From Rhizopus arrhizus (Eukaryota > Mucoromycota > Mucoromycetes > Mucorales > Rhizopodaceae), in contig JAKZZE010000023.1 in assembly GCA_024220505.1 (NCBI GenBank), positions 372,001-436,000 of the forward strand: DNA of 64,000 nt, written 5' to 3'. The translations under genes and the position numbers were made by a program. Within the stretch, counting starts at the first letter, position 1. Each line of letters starts with the position of its first letter. Shown one piece after another: positions 22,210-33,208 of this stretch. Below the pieces are notes generated by a model. That model did not search any database, had not been told where the DNA came from, and saw nothing but the letters and a program-made list of their open reading frames with translations.

Positions 22210-22660
22210 CTTGACCATAGAAGCAGCAAACAAAAGAGCGTAGTAAATAAAACCCATAAAGAAAAGCGCGCCAGTAGTAAAAAGAATCCAAAGCTATAAG
22301 AGGTTATAGACATCATGGAACAACAGAAGCCAAAGAATCTAAAGTTGTATAAAATAAAACTAATAAAAGTAAACCATAATGTACTTGATTTATTTACCTT
22401 AAAGCTCTTTTACTAACAAAACAGGATGCCAAGACATCCATAAAGCTTCAGCCACGAACTAAAGGAATCTAATTTTACTTTTAATAAAGATTACTGAAAG
22501 ATATGAATGTATTTACCTTTTGAGCAGATATGCAAAGAACCAAAGGAACTACAGCAGCCATGAATACATGTATGAATGTCTACTACAGCAAGTTAGAACT
22601 AAAGTTTTCTTTTTTCTTTTTCTTTTTTTACTTACCTTGCGATAACCGGAGCGATGTTGA
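22210..22660 (-). ncRNA. Candidate spliced non-coding transcript divergent from copy B
   Basis: Minus-strand exons inferred from splice consensus: ending 22636 (donor GTAAGT), 22582-22517, 22468-22398, 22338-22210. These are the same boundaries as in copy A, with the first donor intact here. No conserved open frame. Its start region lies close to the gene's start, suggesting a shared bidirectional promoter around 22660-22840, where a (TA)n tract lies. Confidence 0.45.
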
Positions 22661-23826
22661 AAAAGGAAATTGCTGAACAAAAAGAAAAAAAAAGGAACAA
22701 AATTTCGAAAAGGAAATCTTTATATATATATATATATTTTTGCTATACTAAGACTGAGTTTCATTGTAAACTCGATAATATTTAAGAAAGATTCAATTTT
22801 GATGCCAAGTTCGCTTGTCTTTATTTCAAATTACTCTTATAACAATATGTCTGATCGTGGTATTCAATTCAACCCTGCTCCTACCAATGCTCGTGGCTCT
22901 AACTCTGTTGGGCAACCAATCGCTGTTCCTTCTCGTGTTGTTGTTCCTGAGCTTGCTTCAAGCGATGCCATTCCTGATAGCGTTGCCTATCCTAGGCCTG
23001 GTTTTCCTCCCATGACCCATGTTCAGAAGCGAATGCGCCAAGCCGAAGACATGGAGACTGATGAAGTATCTCTTTCTTTTTCCATTTATATGGAGCTAAG
23101 AAAAGAAAATGATGGTTTGAAGGAGATGCTTCGAATAGAGCAAGAGGAAAAGCAGGCCTTGCAAGTAGCATACAGCAAGCTCAAAGAAGCATACGATGAG
23201 CTTGAAGCAGAATCAGGCAAAGGCGCAAAGCCGATTGCTACTGCTGTCAAAGTAAGAACATTAAAATTCAATTTTAAACAAATATACTAATCGCTTTTCT
23301 CTGAAATATAGGATGCTGTGAGAAATCACTACAACAACCTGCCGCCATCATCTCAATATGTTCTTGAAAAGCCTCTGAAGTCTGCTGAAAATCAAAGAGT
23401 ATTTAAATTGCTGCAGGATTATGTGAATAGCCATTATTCATATAAAATACCAACAACCGCGATTTGCGCAAGTACCTCGAGCGCCAATATTATACAAAGA
23501 AGGCGGGAATATCCACGGGTGAAGAGGAAGATCCAGTTGAAGAATTTATAAGAAAACGAAAAGCAGCAAAAGTCATCCGTAGAAGCGCTGTAAGTGCCAC
23601 ATAAAGTATTGTACTTGCATAACTAACTTTGTTTTTTAGAAAACAAGAGCTCGTAAGGCTATATACGAGCAGTACAAGGATCAAGGCGTTTACGAAAGCT
23701 ATCCAAACTGTGAGTATTTGCTTCAACAGCAATACATGTACAACAATGATACAATCGATAAGGTGGAGGAAATTCTTCTGGAGCAAAATCCAGATAGAAT
23801 GGCTCCTTTTACTGAAAAGGAACGTA

Positions 23827-25472
23827 CAGTTGCTGGAATAATTGTTCGGATGTTTTGCAATTTTATACTTTTCGCTTTGTATCTCTGCAATCAGATAGGA
23901 TAGAGCTACTTACAATACCTCATTAGAAAGCGACGGTTTTCATATATAACATATAAAAATTTAAGGTTATGGTATTACTTCCATATATAGTAAGGTCAAA
24001 TTGCGTCAAGCATATGCATTCGAACAATTTTTCCAACTGAATCATCTTTTATTCAATATCGTGTATAACCGCCTTTAGCTTTAATGACTGCTCTACACCG
24101 AGCTGGCATACTCTTGATATATGCTTGGCACTGCTCTTTAGTAAAAGAGTTCCATTCTTTCTCGATTCTAGACCAGAGATCATGCACTCCTTTAGTCCTA
24201 CCTTCATACAAACTCAGCCTCAACTTCAAATGGTGCCAGAGATGCTCTATAGGATTCAAATCAGGACTTTGAGCTGGCCAATTGAAGGTGTGCTCTTCTT
24301 TAAACCCATTTTCTTTAAACCAAGCACGAGCAAGCTTCAATGTGTGCTTAGGATCGTTATCTTGTTGAAAATAGATAGCCTCCTGCTTGTAGCCATAGTA
24401 GTTCAGACTGTCCATCAGTGTAGTTGACAGGATATGAACATAATCTGATGCCTTCATAGTACCGTCCTCAATTGCGCAGGCATATCCAGGACCATCCCAT
24501 GTCATACAACCCCAAAGCATCACACTGCCAGCTCCTCCTTTGACTGTAAGGTCAAGATGATGAAGTTGTAATTTGTCACCAGGTCTTCTCCAAAAGTATT
24601 TACAACCATCCGAGCCCCAAACATTAATCTTGGTCTCATCAGAGAACACCATACGCCTCCAGTCATCTTCTGTCCAATCTTTGTGAGCTTTAGCCCATTT
24701 TAGTCTAGCTTCCATGTGTGATTTTTTGAGGAGAGTTTTTTCTTCTTAATTTGGGTACTGAAACCCATGTTGTGAAGCATTTTTACTGTACCAAAATAGC
24801 CTATCTTATAGCCAATACTGCTTAAATATGACCATACGCTCTTTGCTGTTTGAAGTGAACCATTTATAAGTTCTCTCTTCAAGTAATTCTTTGTCGTTGA
24901 GCTTATAGTAGTCTTTCTACCAGCATGACCTCGAGTACGTTTAGGTGCATACAAGTTCTTGTACTTGCTCAAAGTGGACCTTGATACTCCTGGAACTCGT
25001 TTCATGATTTTTGAGTATGATAAGCCCTTTTTCAACAACGACCGGATGCTTTCTTGCTTGCTACGAGATAAAGGGTGTACCATGATATAAAGAAGTATAG
25101 GCTGTACAAGATAGAAGGGAAACACTGCAAAATCCAGCCTTATTTATATATTTTAAGCTCTGACTAAAAGCAAAAGCGCTATTTCATTATTACGTCATTT
25201 TGTAATGCTGTATTTGTGACGTCAGAAACGCCAATGATATCATCATTATAGAATGCATTGAGTTGGAAAAATTGTTCGAATGCATATGCTTGACGCAATT
25301 TGACCTTACTATATATGGAAGTAATACCATAACCTTAAATTTTTATATGTTATACATGAAAACCGTCGCTTTCTAATGAGGTATTGTACGTAGCTTTATC
25401 CTATCTGATTGCAGAGATACAAAGCGAAAAGTATAAAATTGCAAAACATCCGAACAATTATTCCAACAACTG
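23827..25472 (-). mobile_element. Mariner E9 (DD37E type) inserted in gene copy B
   Basis: 1646 bp with TA at 23825-23826 and 25473-25474. The terminal regions, about 211 bp each, are near-identical inverted repeats. Each is bounded by outer and inner inverted copies of an ATTGTTCG-containing motif (near 23838 and 24030; 25268 and 25455). Confidence 0.9.
24053..25083 (-). pseudogene. Mariner transposase of E9, single-base frameshift
   Basis: Starts MVHPLSRSKQES at 25083 and ends GGYTRY at 24053. The 1031 nt are one less than the 1032 of E2, E4 and E10. The missing base is in an A-run near 24740, just before KSHMEARLKWAKAH. Catalytic residues are all present: VFSDETKINVWG, QQDNDPKH, NPIEHLW, 37-residue spacing. 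Confidence 0.88.
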
Positions 25473-25845
25473 TATGTCTGTCTTGTGCAAGAAAACAGTT
25501 GATTATTTTGAAGTTCGCGTACCAAAGTACAGATCACCTGCTGTAAGTTTAATTAATATCTTTTTAAGCGCAATCAACTAATTATCCAATATTCAGTGTA
25601 CCGAATTTTTTAAGCTGTTGGATGATCAGATAGCAAGTGACAAGGCAAAAAGGCAAAGAACTGGAAATAGCAGCATCCAATTTCTTCCTCGTATACAAAG
25701 AAAATGCTCGTTGCCTGTTCCTGACTTCATCAAAAAAGAAAATATAACTGAAGAGAGTATCGCTTGGGCTTTTGGTGGTGAAATAGAGTTGGATGAAATC
25801 AACTTGCTGTTTTTAAAAAAAAATAAAAAACTTGTGAAATAAATA

Positions 25846-26124
25846 AAACAAAAAAAAATGAGTGCGGTGTTTAGATCTTTAAATTTAATTTTTTTTTTTT
25901 TACCTTTGTTTTATTCTAGATTTGGTTACAGATAAAATCAGTTTGCCGTTTGTATTGTGGTCTTTGAATCTTATTTTAGATTTCTGTTTGATGCTTTCCA
26001 CCTTCGTCATATTTGGTCCACTTTTATTTTTTTTTAATGAAAAAATTTAATACACTCCTTTTTTTTTATTCAAGTTAAAACAGTACATTGAATGGAGATT
26101 CCTTTTGTAATGTCAATGCTGGGA

Positions 26125-26167
<43 letters not shown>

Positions 26168-26930
26168 TTTCAACATTGTAACTTTTTTTTTTTTCAAAAG
26201 TACTCAGTAACAATATATCTTTTCTTTTGTTTTTTAACCTTTTCATAGAAATCTCAAGACGTGTAGCATAATAGACATTCATTCCGTTGCCACCTTTTTT
26301 TCCTTTACTCTCAAAAAATAAAAATGATTATCAAAAATACTCTGTCTTTTTTATGCCGTGATCTTACTATTTAAAACATATCTTTTTCAGATTTAAAACA
26401 AGTTTAACTTCTTTAGAGCCAAAAGAATCCTTCTTTTTTTTATATATTTTATTCAATCTTTTAAATTTTCTACTATATTCACATTCTTTTTTTTTTGTTC
26501 CAATTTATAAACACATACTTTTATACTTATTATTATAGCGATATTATGCACTTATATAAGAGTTTCATCCCTCTTATTCATATGTGCCTCTTTACTCTTT
26601 CTTTTTTTTTTTTTTTTTTTTTTTTGTTCATTAGTAACCGAAATAAATCTCCTTTTGTATAAAACAAAGGTTTTTTTTTTTTTTTGGTAAAATACGACAT
26701 GAGAGCCGAAGAATGCTTGAAAAGAAAACGCCATGACTCAATCACTTGGATTTCCGAGCTTGTAGGCCAATAGAACTGTGTTTTCGATCTTTGTTGAAGT
26801 TAAAAAACATTGCACTGAAGTTGAAAAAGCAAAGTCTTCCCAATCTGTAATCTTGTATGGCATCATGTAGCACAACAGAAAATTATTTATTTTTTTAAAA
26901 AATACAATGTCTTTTTATTCAACACATATA
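25846..26930. other. AT-rich downstream flank of copy B, no gene
   Basis: Low-complexity sequence with long T runs, including 33 T at 26131-26163. Blocks near 26700-26930 (TTTCCGAGCTT, TTGTTGAA(G/A)TTAAAAAA, CATGTAG(C/T)AC) align with 37900-38130 beyond copy C. This shows it is shared locus DNA, not a gene. It ends at mariner E11. Confidence 0.6.
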
Positions 26931-27143
26931 CAGTGGGTCAAAAAACTGCACCAACCTAACCTAATTTTTCGGAAATAAGAGCACAGGTCTGTCAGTTTTA
27001 CAGCAAACATTATGAAACTTGAACCAAACAAAGTTAATACTATTATGATTTATTGACAAAAATTTCAAAGTCAGACGCTGAGTATACAGTTAAAGCGCGT
27101 CCAGAAAAAAGCGGAGGTCGGTTGGTGCAGTTTTTTGACTTTC

Positions 27144-28166
27144 TTAAAATCGAGTGGAATCACCCTTTTCTGCTAATACTGCTTGTATTCTGTCGGGCAT
27201 ACTGTCTATATATTTGATGCATTGTTCCTTAGTAAACGAATTCCATTCATTTTCGACTCTTTCCCACAGCTCATGCATGCTGGTCGCCCTATTATCATAC
27301 ATGCTCAGCTTTAACTTCAAATGATGCCATATATGTTCAATAGGATTAAGATCTGGACTTTGTGATGGCCAATCGTCAATGTAAACCATGCCACTATCTT
27401 TCATCCATTGCGTTGTGAACTTTGATCGATGTTTAGGATCATTGTCGTGCTGAAATACCGATGTTTTCCAATTCAGACCATAGTACTTCATGGTGTCCTT
27501 CAGACTTGTAGCAAGAATTTCTTGGTATAGCTCGGAATTCATGGTACCATCATAGACCTGACATGCGTATCCAGGTCCTGCGCTGGTCATACAACCCCAT
27601 AACATGAGACCATCGTCTCCATGCTTCACAGTAACGTCGATACGATGGGGCTGTAAGCGATCGCATTTTTTTTTCCAATAATATTTGCAACCATCAGAGC
27701 CCCAAATGTTAATTTTGGTCTCATCAGAAACGATCACACGTCGCCAATCATGTACTGTCCAATATTGATGCTTTTTGGCCCATGCCAATCAAGCCTTCTT
27801 GTGCTTTTCAGTCAATAATGGCTTCTTCTTTTTGATCTCAGCATAAATTTCAACTGAATGTAAAACATTGATGGCCGATTGATACGACATAGGGTGTCCA
27901 AGCTCCTCCAACTTCATTTGCACATCCTTGGCAGTCTTCAAATACCCCGTGAGTACTTGTCTCTTGATGTATCGACGCGTTGATTCTGACACAATGCTCA
28001 GTTTACCTCCACCTTTACGTATTCTATTATGCATCCACTTATTTGCATATCTATTAACGGTGTTTCTATGCACTCCAACTCGTTTCCCAATGACTGTAGG
28101 GTCAACGCTATCTTCCAATAACGCTTTGATACTGTTTTGAACATCGAATGGAACCGTTGTGGGCAT
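27144..28166 (-). pseudogene. Mariner transposase of E11, one internal stop
   Basis: Start MPTTVPFDVQNS at 28166, 340 residues to STRF-stop at 27144. First Asp in IVSDETKIN, second in QHDNDPKH (27446-27444), Glu in NPIEHIW (27338-27336), a 35-residue spacing. A TGA at 27791-27789 replaces an Arg codon (RLAWAKKH in relatives), consistent with CGA to TGA. Otherwise intact. Confidence 0.88.
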
Positions 28167-28279
28167 TTCTAATGATGGATAGACACTGGCGATGTATGAT
28201 GCGTTTGGGTAAAGTAGGAAAGAAAAAAAAAGGAAAAAAAATTGCAAAAAAGTTTATTTTAAGGTCCCCAGTGTGACTA

Positions 28280-29935
28280 CAGTAGGTGGAAAAATGGTCC
28301 GGATGTTTTTAAATTATTCACAAATATCGCTATAGCTTTACCAAATCTCAATCAAATTGAACAGAACAAACATTATTTTGAAGAGAAAACATTACTTTAT
28401 CTTTAGTAAAAATTTGATATGTCACACAAAAGTTCAAAGGGAGCTACAAAAGATCAAATATTTCAGCAACATCCGGACCATTTTTCAGGGTGCCCTATAG
28501 AATTTTAATTACCCAGATTGTTCAATGCTGCTGACTCAGAAGCCGTCAGTTTTGTCTCAGATGATTAATAATACATTAGACTCGTATTAATAATCAAAAA
28601 AAAAATATAAATATCTACTTTTTTTGCTGATTTAGCACGTCTTCTTCTTTCGTTATTATTGCTGTTTTATACAAATATGGTTCGCTCTTTGCCTTTGGAT
28701 GTACAAGATAACATCAAGTCCTTACTCAAATCTGGTCATTCTTACTCATCCATCATAAAACGAGTGCCTGGAGTCAAGAAAAGCACCATCAGCGACTATA
28801 AGCGAAGGTGGTTTCCTAACATGGGGCCCCTTAAATCAGGCCGCAAGTCCGAAATTACTGCTACAACCAAGTCCTACATCAGACGGTCAGTCATAACAGG
28901 TAAATTAAAGACGGGGGAGGATGTACAACGATATTTATGTGATGTTGGATGAGCAATTGACTACTCTGCTTGCTTAAAACTTTTAAAATCGATGGGATTC
29001 CAGGCCCGTATTAAGAAGCGCAAGCCGTTTTTAAAGGCTATTCATATGAAAAAGCGACTTGCATGGGCCAACGCCCACAAGGATTGGACAAAAGATGATT
29101 GGCGTCGTATGGTATTCTCTGACGAGACTAAGGTAAACGTTTGGGGATCAGACGGTGTGAAGTACTACTGGAAGAGAGTAGGTGATAAGCTTCGATTCCA
29201 CCATCTTGACTTAACAGTAAAAGGAGGTGGAGGCAGCGTTATGATGTGGGGCTGTATTACATACGATGTTCCTGGGTATGCTTGTCGTATCTATGATGGA
29301 ACAATGAAGAAAGAGGATTATGTACATATATTGGACACAACTCTAATGGACACCCTAAATTACTACAATTATGACCCTAAAAACATCTACTTCCAGCAGG
29401 ATAACGATCCGAAACATACGTCAAAGGTCGCAAAAGCTTGGTTTGAAGAAAACAACTTCGACAGCAAGTTTATTTACAGTTGGCCAGCTCAGAGCCCTGA
29501 TCTAAACCCGATTGAACACATTTGGCATCACCTGAAGCTAAGGTTAAGTGCGTATGAAACCAGAGCTAAAGGCGTACATGAACTATGGGATCGAATCGAA
29601 GAACAATGGACGAGATTTACAAAAGATGATTGTAGAAATTATATAGACAGTATGCCGGATAGAATCAAGGCTGTTATTCAAGCAAAAGGGGGATATACGG
29701 ACTACTAGCAGATATTATGGAGCACCCTGAAAAATGGTCCGGATGTTGCTGAAATATTTGATCTTTTGTAGCTCCCTTTGAACTTTTGTGTGACATATCA
29801 AATTTTTACTAAAGATAAAGTAATGTTTTCTCTTCAAAATAATGTTTGTTCTGTTCAATTTGATTGAGATTTGGTAAAGCTATAGCGATATTTGTGAATA
29901 ATTTAAAAACATCCGGACCATTTTTCCACCTACTG
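28280..29935 (+). mobile_element. Mariner E10 (DD37E type) nested in E11
   Basis: 1656 bp, TA at 28278-28279 and 29936-29937. Terminal regions of about 210 bp are near-perfect inverted repeats, with outer GGTCCGGATG and inner inverted CATCCGGACC motifs at each end. It is nearly intact. Confidence 0.9.
28677..29708 (+). pseudogene. Mariner transposase of E10, a single stop codon from open
   Basis: 1032 bp, MVRSLPLDVQDN to GGYTDY. First Asp at residue 149 (VFSDETKVN), second at 242 (QQDNDPKH), Glu at 280 (NPIEHIW): D92D37E. The only visible lesion is TGA near 28950, where relatives carry a residue between Gly and Ile; TGG to TGA is the simplest explanation. This is the youngest-looking mariner of the window. 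Confidence 0.88.
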
Positions 29936-30345
29936 TAGATACTCCACAGACTAATTCAAATATGCCGGAATGGCCTCAGTCCGGGCATATCATATCAAAC
30001 CCACTTTTATTTTAAAAGTCAAAAAACTGCACCAACCGACCTCCGCTTTTTTCTGGACGCGCTTTAACTGTATACTCAGCGTCTGACTTTGAAATTTTTG
30101 TCAATAAATCATAATAGTATTAACTTTGTTTGGTTCAAGTTTCATAATGTTTGCTGTAAAACTGACAGACCTGTGCTCTTATTTCCGAAAAATTAGGTTA
30201 GGTTGGTGCAGTTTTTTGACCCACTGTATTATATACTTTTGACTATTTTTATAGATTTACAATCTATTTTTTTCAAGCTTTCTTCTGATATAAAAATCAG
30301 CTTTCTAACATTTAAATCCGAGTTCTCACTCATTTAATAGAATTA

Positions 30346-30445
30346 CACTATTTCCAGAAATTGAAGTCGCATTTTGTAAAGTTTTATAATGCAATTTATA
30401 TGTAATTGCGACAAGTCACGACGACTTTAATTTCTGGAAATAGTG
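30346..30445. mobile_element. 100-bp MITE-like element
   Basis: A 24-bp terminal inverted repeat with one mismatch, starting CACTATTTCCAG, flanked by TA (30344-30345, 30446-30447). It has no coding capacity and could fold into a hairpin. The first eight bases match E8 (CACTATTT), hinting at cross-mobilisation by an IS630-like transposase. Confidence 0.75.
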
Positions 30446-30447
30446 TA

Positions 30448-31134
30448 CCACTATCAAAAAAGATCAACTTTATCAACTTGGATAACGTTGATTGGGTGCA
30501 GTGGACACTGCACATAATTGCTATATATATAGCATTATATTTGACAGAATATAATGAGATATTTCGGGTTTACGTCAATATATTTACAGATTCCATAAAA
30601 TATGTACTTCGCATATTTGCTCGAAATGTTAAGATATGTATATAAAATACCGTGTTACTTTTGGTGACGCGCCGCTTCATTGTTCTTTCTACGATGATAC
30701 ACAAACATAACGCTTTTCCATTGGACCTTACATGCTTGCGTTTCTCTTTGATGCTACTTCTTTATTGGCTTATTGCCTTTTAACAAAGCTTCCTTATAGG
30801 TCTATTTCTCTTTAAAATTACTTCTTTATTGGCTTATTGCCTTTTACAATACTTTCTTATTGGTTTATTATGATTATATATAGCTCTGGATGATTTGTAT
30901 TAGGAAAAAAATAGGCTTAAAATACAGTATTATTGGTCAAAAATGTGGTTTTATTCATTTATTTTTGGGCTCTTTTGCAATATTGATTATATATTATTAG
31001 TTCATTTGATTATTAAATATGATTTAAAAAAAAAAGAGGGGGGGGGAGGAGCAGGGAATTTATGGGAATAATGAAACATCACCTTTAAACGGTAGATACA
31101 AAAAAAAAATTTTTTTTTTCAAAATTGCGCTTAC
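30448..31134. other. Upstream flank of gene copy C, no gene
   Basis: 30640-31030 matches the inverse of 3640-3960 beside copy A, including CGCGCCGCTTCATT near 30669 and the TTATTGGCTTATTGCC repeats near 30770 and 30827. The GATTGGGTGCAGTGG block near 30490 recurs near 38292 beyond copy C. So the repeat unit of the B/C tandem duplication is about 8 kb. Confidence 0.55.
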
Positions 31135-31575
31135 CTTGACCTCAGAAGCATCAAACAATAGAATATAGCAGACAAATCAGACAAAGCAAACAAATACAAT
31201 GAAGCAGCCTCAAAAGAGATCAAAAGCAATATAAAGATGAAGACAGTAGACTAAGCAGGAGGAAAGTAGAATCAAAGCTAGATAAAATGAAAGATTAATT
31301 ACAGTGAAACATGATGTACCCGACTTTCTTACATTAAACCTCTTTAAAAACCAGAAGACGATGCCAAACTATTCAAACAGCTTCAGAATCAAGCCTAGAA
31401 AACTAAATTTGATTGTTAATAAAGATAATGAAGGTTTAAAAGCATACTTACCACATAAACAGATACAGAAAAGACTCAAGAACTTATGACAGCCATGAGT
31501 ATATCTATAAATCTTTAATAAAGAACATTAGAAAAAAAAAATTTTAAAAAAAAGAGAGACTTACTTGGGATAACA
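31135..31575 (-). ncRNA. Candidate spliced non-coding transcript divergent from copy C
   Basis: Minus-strand donors lie at 31565/31564 (GTAAGT), 31452/31451 (GTAAGT), after TTTAAT (GTAAGA) near 31338, and at 31135/31134 (GTAAGC). Acceptors end in AAAG, TTTAG and ATCTAG. The intron/exon order is that of A and B, although exon sequences have diverged strongly and the short ATG frame ends after six codons. Conserved splicing without a conserved frame is the evidence for an RNA gene. Confidence 0.42.
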
Positions 31576-31747
31576 AATCAAAAAAAAGAAAGAAAGAAAA
31601 GAAAAGATTCATCTGAGACATCAATCCTTTTATAGATTTTTTGACTTGAATAGAACTGAGTTTACAGTTGAACGCAATAGTATTTAAGATGTATCTAGCT
31701 TCAATGTTATGTTTCTTTACTTTTCCTTCAAAGTACCTTCTATCATT

Positions 31748-33094
31748 ATGTCTGACCGTATTATCGAATTCAACCCTGCACCTGCTAATGCTCGTGGTCC
31801 TAGCTCTACTGGGCAGCCAATTGCTGTTCCTTCCCGTGTTGCTTTTCCTGAGGTTGCCTCAAGCGATGCTGTTTTTGATAGCTTTGCCTATCCTAGACCT
31901 GGCTTCCCTCCTATTACCAATGTCCAGAAGCGAATGCGTGAGGCTGAGGACATTGGAAGTGATGAATCTTCTTTTTCCTTCTCCATTTATATGGATATGA
32001 AAAAGGAAATTGACTCTCTGAAGGAGATGTTAAGGAAAGAACAGGAAGAAAAGCGTGCCTTGCAAGTGGCATTTAGCAAGCTGAAAGAAGAATATAGAGA
32101 GCTTGAGGAAGCCTCAAGCAAAAGTGCAAAGCCAATTGCAACAGCTATCAAAGTAAGATTATTAATAATTTAATTTCAAACAAGTGTACTAATTACTTTT
32201 TTTTTTTCTTAAAATATAGGATGCTGTGAGGAATCATTACAATGATTTACCTCCATCATCTAAGTACGATCTCAGCAAGCCTTTAAAGTCTGCTGAGAAT
32301 CAGAGAGTACTTAAGCTGTTGCAAGAGTATGTCAATAGCCATTATGCTTACAAGAGTACTAATGGCCGAGACTTACGAAGATACCTTGAACGACAGTACT
32401 ATACCAAGAAAGCTGGTATGGCTGGAGAAGAGGTTGGTTTTGTCGACGAGTTTATGAAAAAAAGAAAGGCTGCCAAAACAACTCGCAAAAATACGGTAAG
32501 TAAAATAAAAGTCATAATTATCATATATTTGACTTTTTTTTTTTTTAGAAAATCAAGGCACGTAAGGCTATATATGAGCAGTACAAGGATCAAGGTGTTT
32601 ACGAAAGCTATCCCAACTGTGAGTACTTGCTTCAACAGCAATATATGTCTGAAGAAGAAGACATGTATAACGACGAAACAATGGACAAGGTGGAGGAAAT
32701 TCTTCTTGAACAAAATCCAGATAAAATAACTCCTTTTACTGAAAAGGAACGTATGTCTGTCTTGTGTACGAAAACCATTGATTATTTTGAAGTTCGTGTA
32801 CCAAAGTATAGATCCCCTGCAGTGAGTTTAATTAATATCTTTTTAAGCGCAATTAACTAATTATCCGACATTTAGTGTACCGAATTTTTCAACCTGTTGG
32901 ATAATCAAATAGAAAATGACAGGGCCAAAAGACAAAGGACTGGAACCAGCAACATTCAGTCTCTTCCTCGCATTCGAAGAAAATATTCGTTGCCTGTTCC
33001 CAGCTTGATAAAAAAAGAAAATATAACTGAACAAAGCATCGCCTGGGCTTTTGGTGATGAGTTAGTATCGAATGAAGATAACTTGCAGTTGTAA
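31748..33094 (+). CDS. Intact copy C of the unrecognised four-exon protein family
   Basis: Exons 31748-32152, 32220-32495, 32549-32821 and 32876-33094 have phase-0 GT..AG introns of 53-67 nt and give 390 residues. The start (MSDRIIEFNPAP) is chosen because it is conserved in all three copies; in-frame upstream sequence is not. The N-terminus is Pro/Ser-rich and probably disordered (1-70). A predicted coiled coil spans about 80-125 (MKKEIDSLKEMLRKEQEEKRAL). A basic stretch (KKRKAAKTTRKN) spans the exon 2/3 region and could be a nuclear signal. An acidic segment (MSEEEDMYNDE) lies near 255. No signal peptide or membrane segment. Function unknown. It is the only undamaged copy, so it may still be needed. 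Confidence 0.75.
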
Positions 33095-33208
33095 AAATAA
33101 TCATTTGCGAAATAAAAAAAAAATTAAAAAGGAATACGGAATTTGAATTTTTGGTTTTATTTTTTATTTTATCTTTTTATTCTTCACTCTTTTTTTTTTT
33201 TTTTTTTT

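Larger units (their letters stand above)
22847..25842 (+). pseudogene. Copy B of the unrecognised gene family, frameshifted and split by mariner E9
   Basis: Exon 1 is 22847-23251 (MSDRGIQF, 135 codons). Exon 2 is 23312-23589, one base short of copy A: an A-run near 23446 lost one A, causing a frameshift. Exon 3 starts at 23640 and is interrupted at TA 23825-23826, resuming at 25475-25542. The last exon is 25597-25842. Exon 3 also lacks 18 bp between two ACATGT repeats (six residues, SEEEDM in A and C). Three independent lesions make this a pseudogene. The C-terminus ends in a Lys-rich tail unlike copy C. Confidence 0.78.
22081..26930 (+). repeat. Duplicated locus B (inverted to A, tandem to C)
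   Basis: From 22081 the sequence matches the inverse of 1-3660 at about 99% by eye, apart from the different transposons. It also matches 31030-33110 at lower identity. The part downstream of the gene (25846-26930) matches 37250-38130. So A, B and C are copies of one locus. Confidence 0.75.
26931..30226 (-). mobile_element. Mariner E11 (DD35E type) containing nested E10
   Basis: TA at 26929-26930 and 30227-30228. The ends start CAGTGGGTCAAAAAACTG, with inner inverted copies near 27120-27142 and 30017-30040. Net length without E10 and its extra TA is 1638 bp. E10 lies in its 5' terminal region, upstream of the minus-strand transposase. Confidence 0.9.

Noticed and set aside
5181..28952. RIP-type mutation of repeats
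   Set aside because: Stops arise by transitions in mixed contexts, and the gypsy units show no mutations of this kind.
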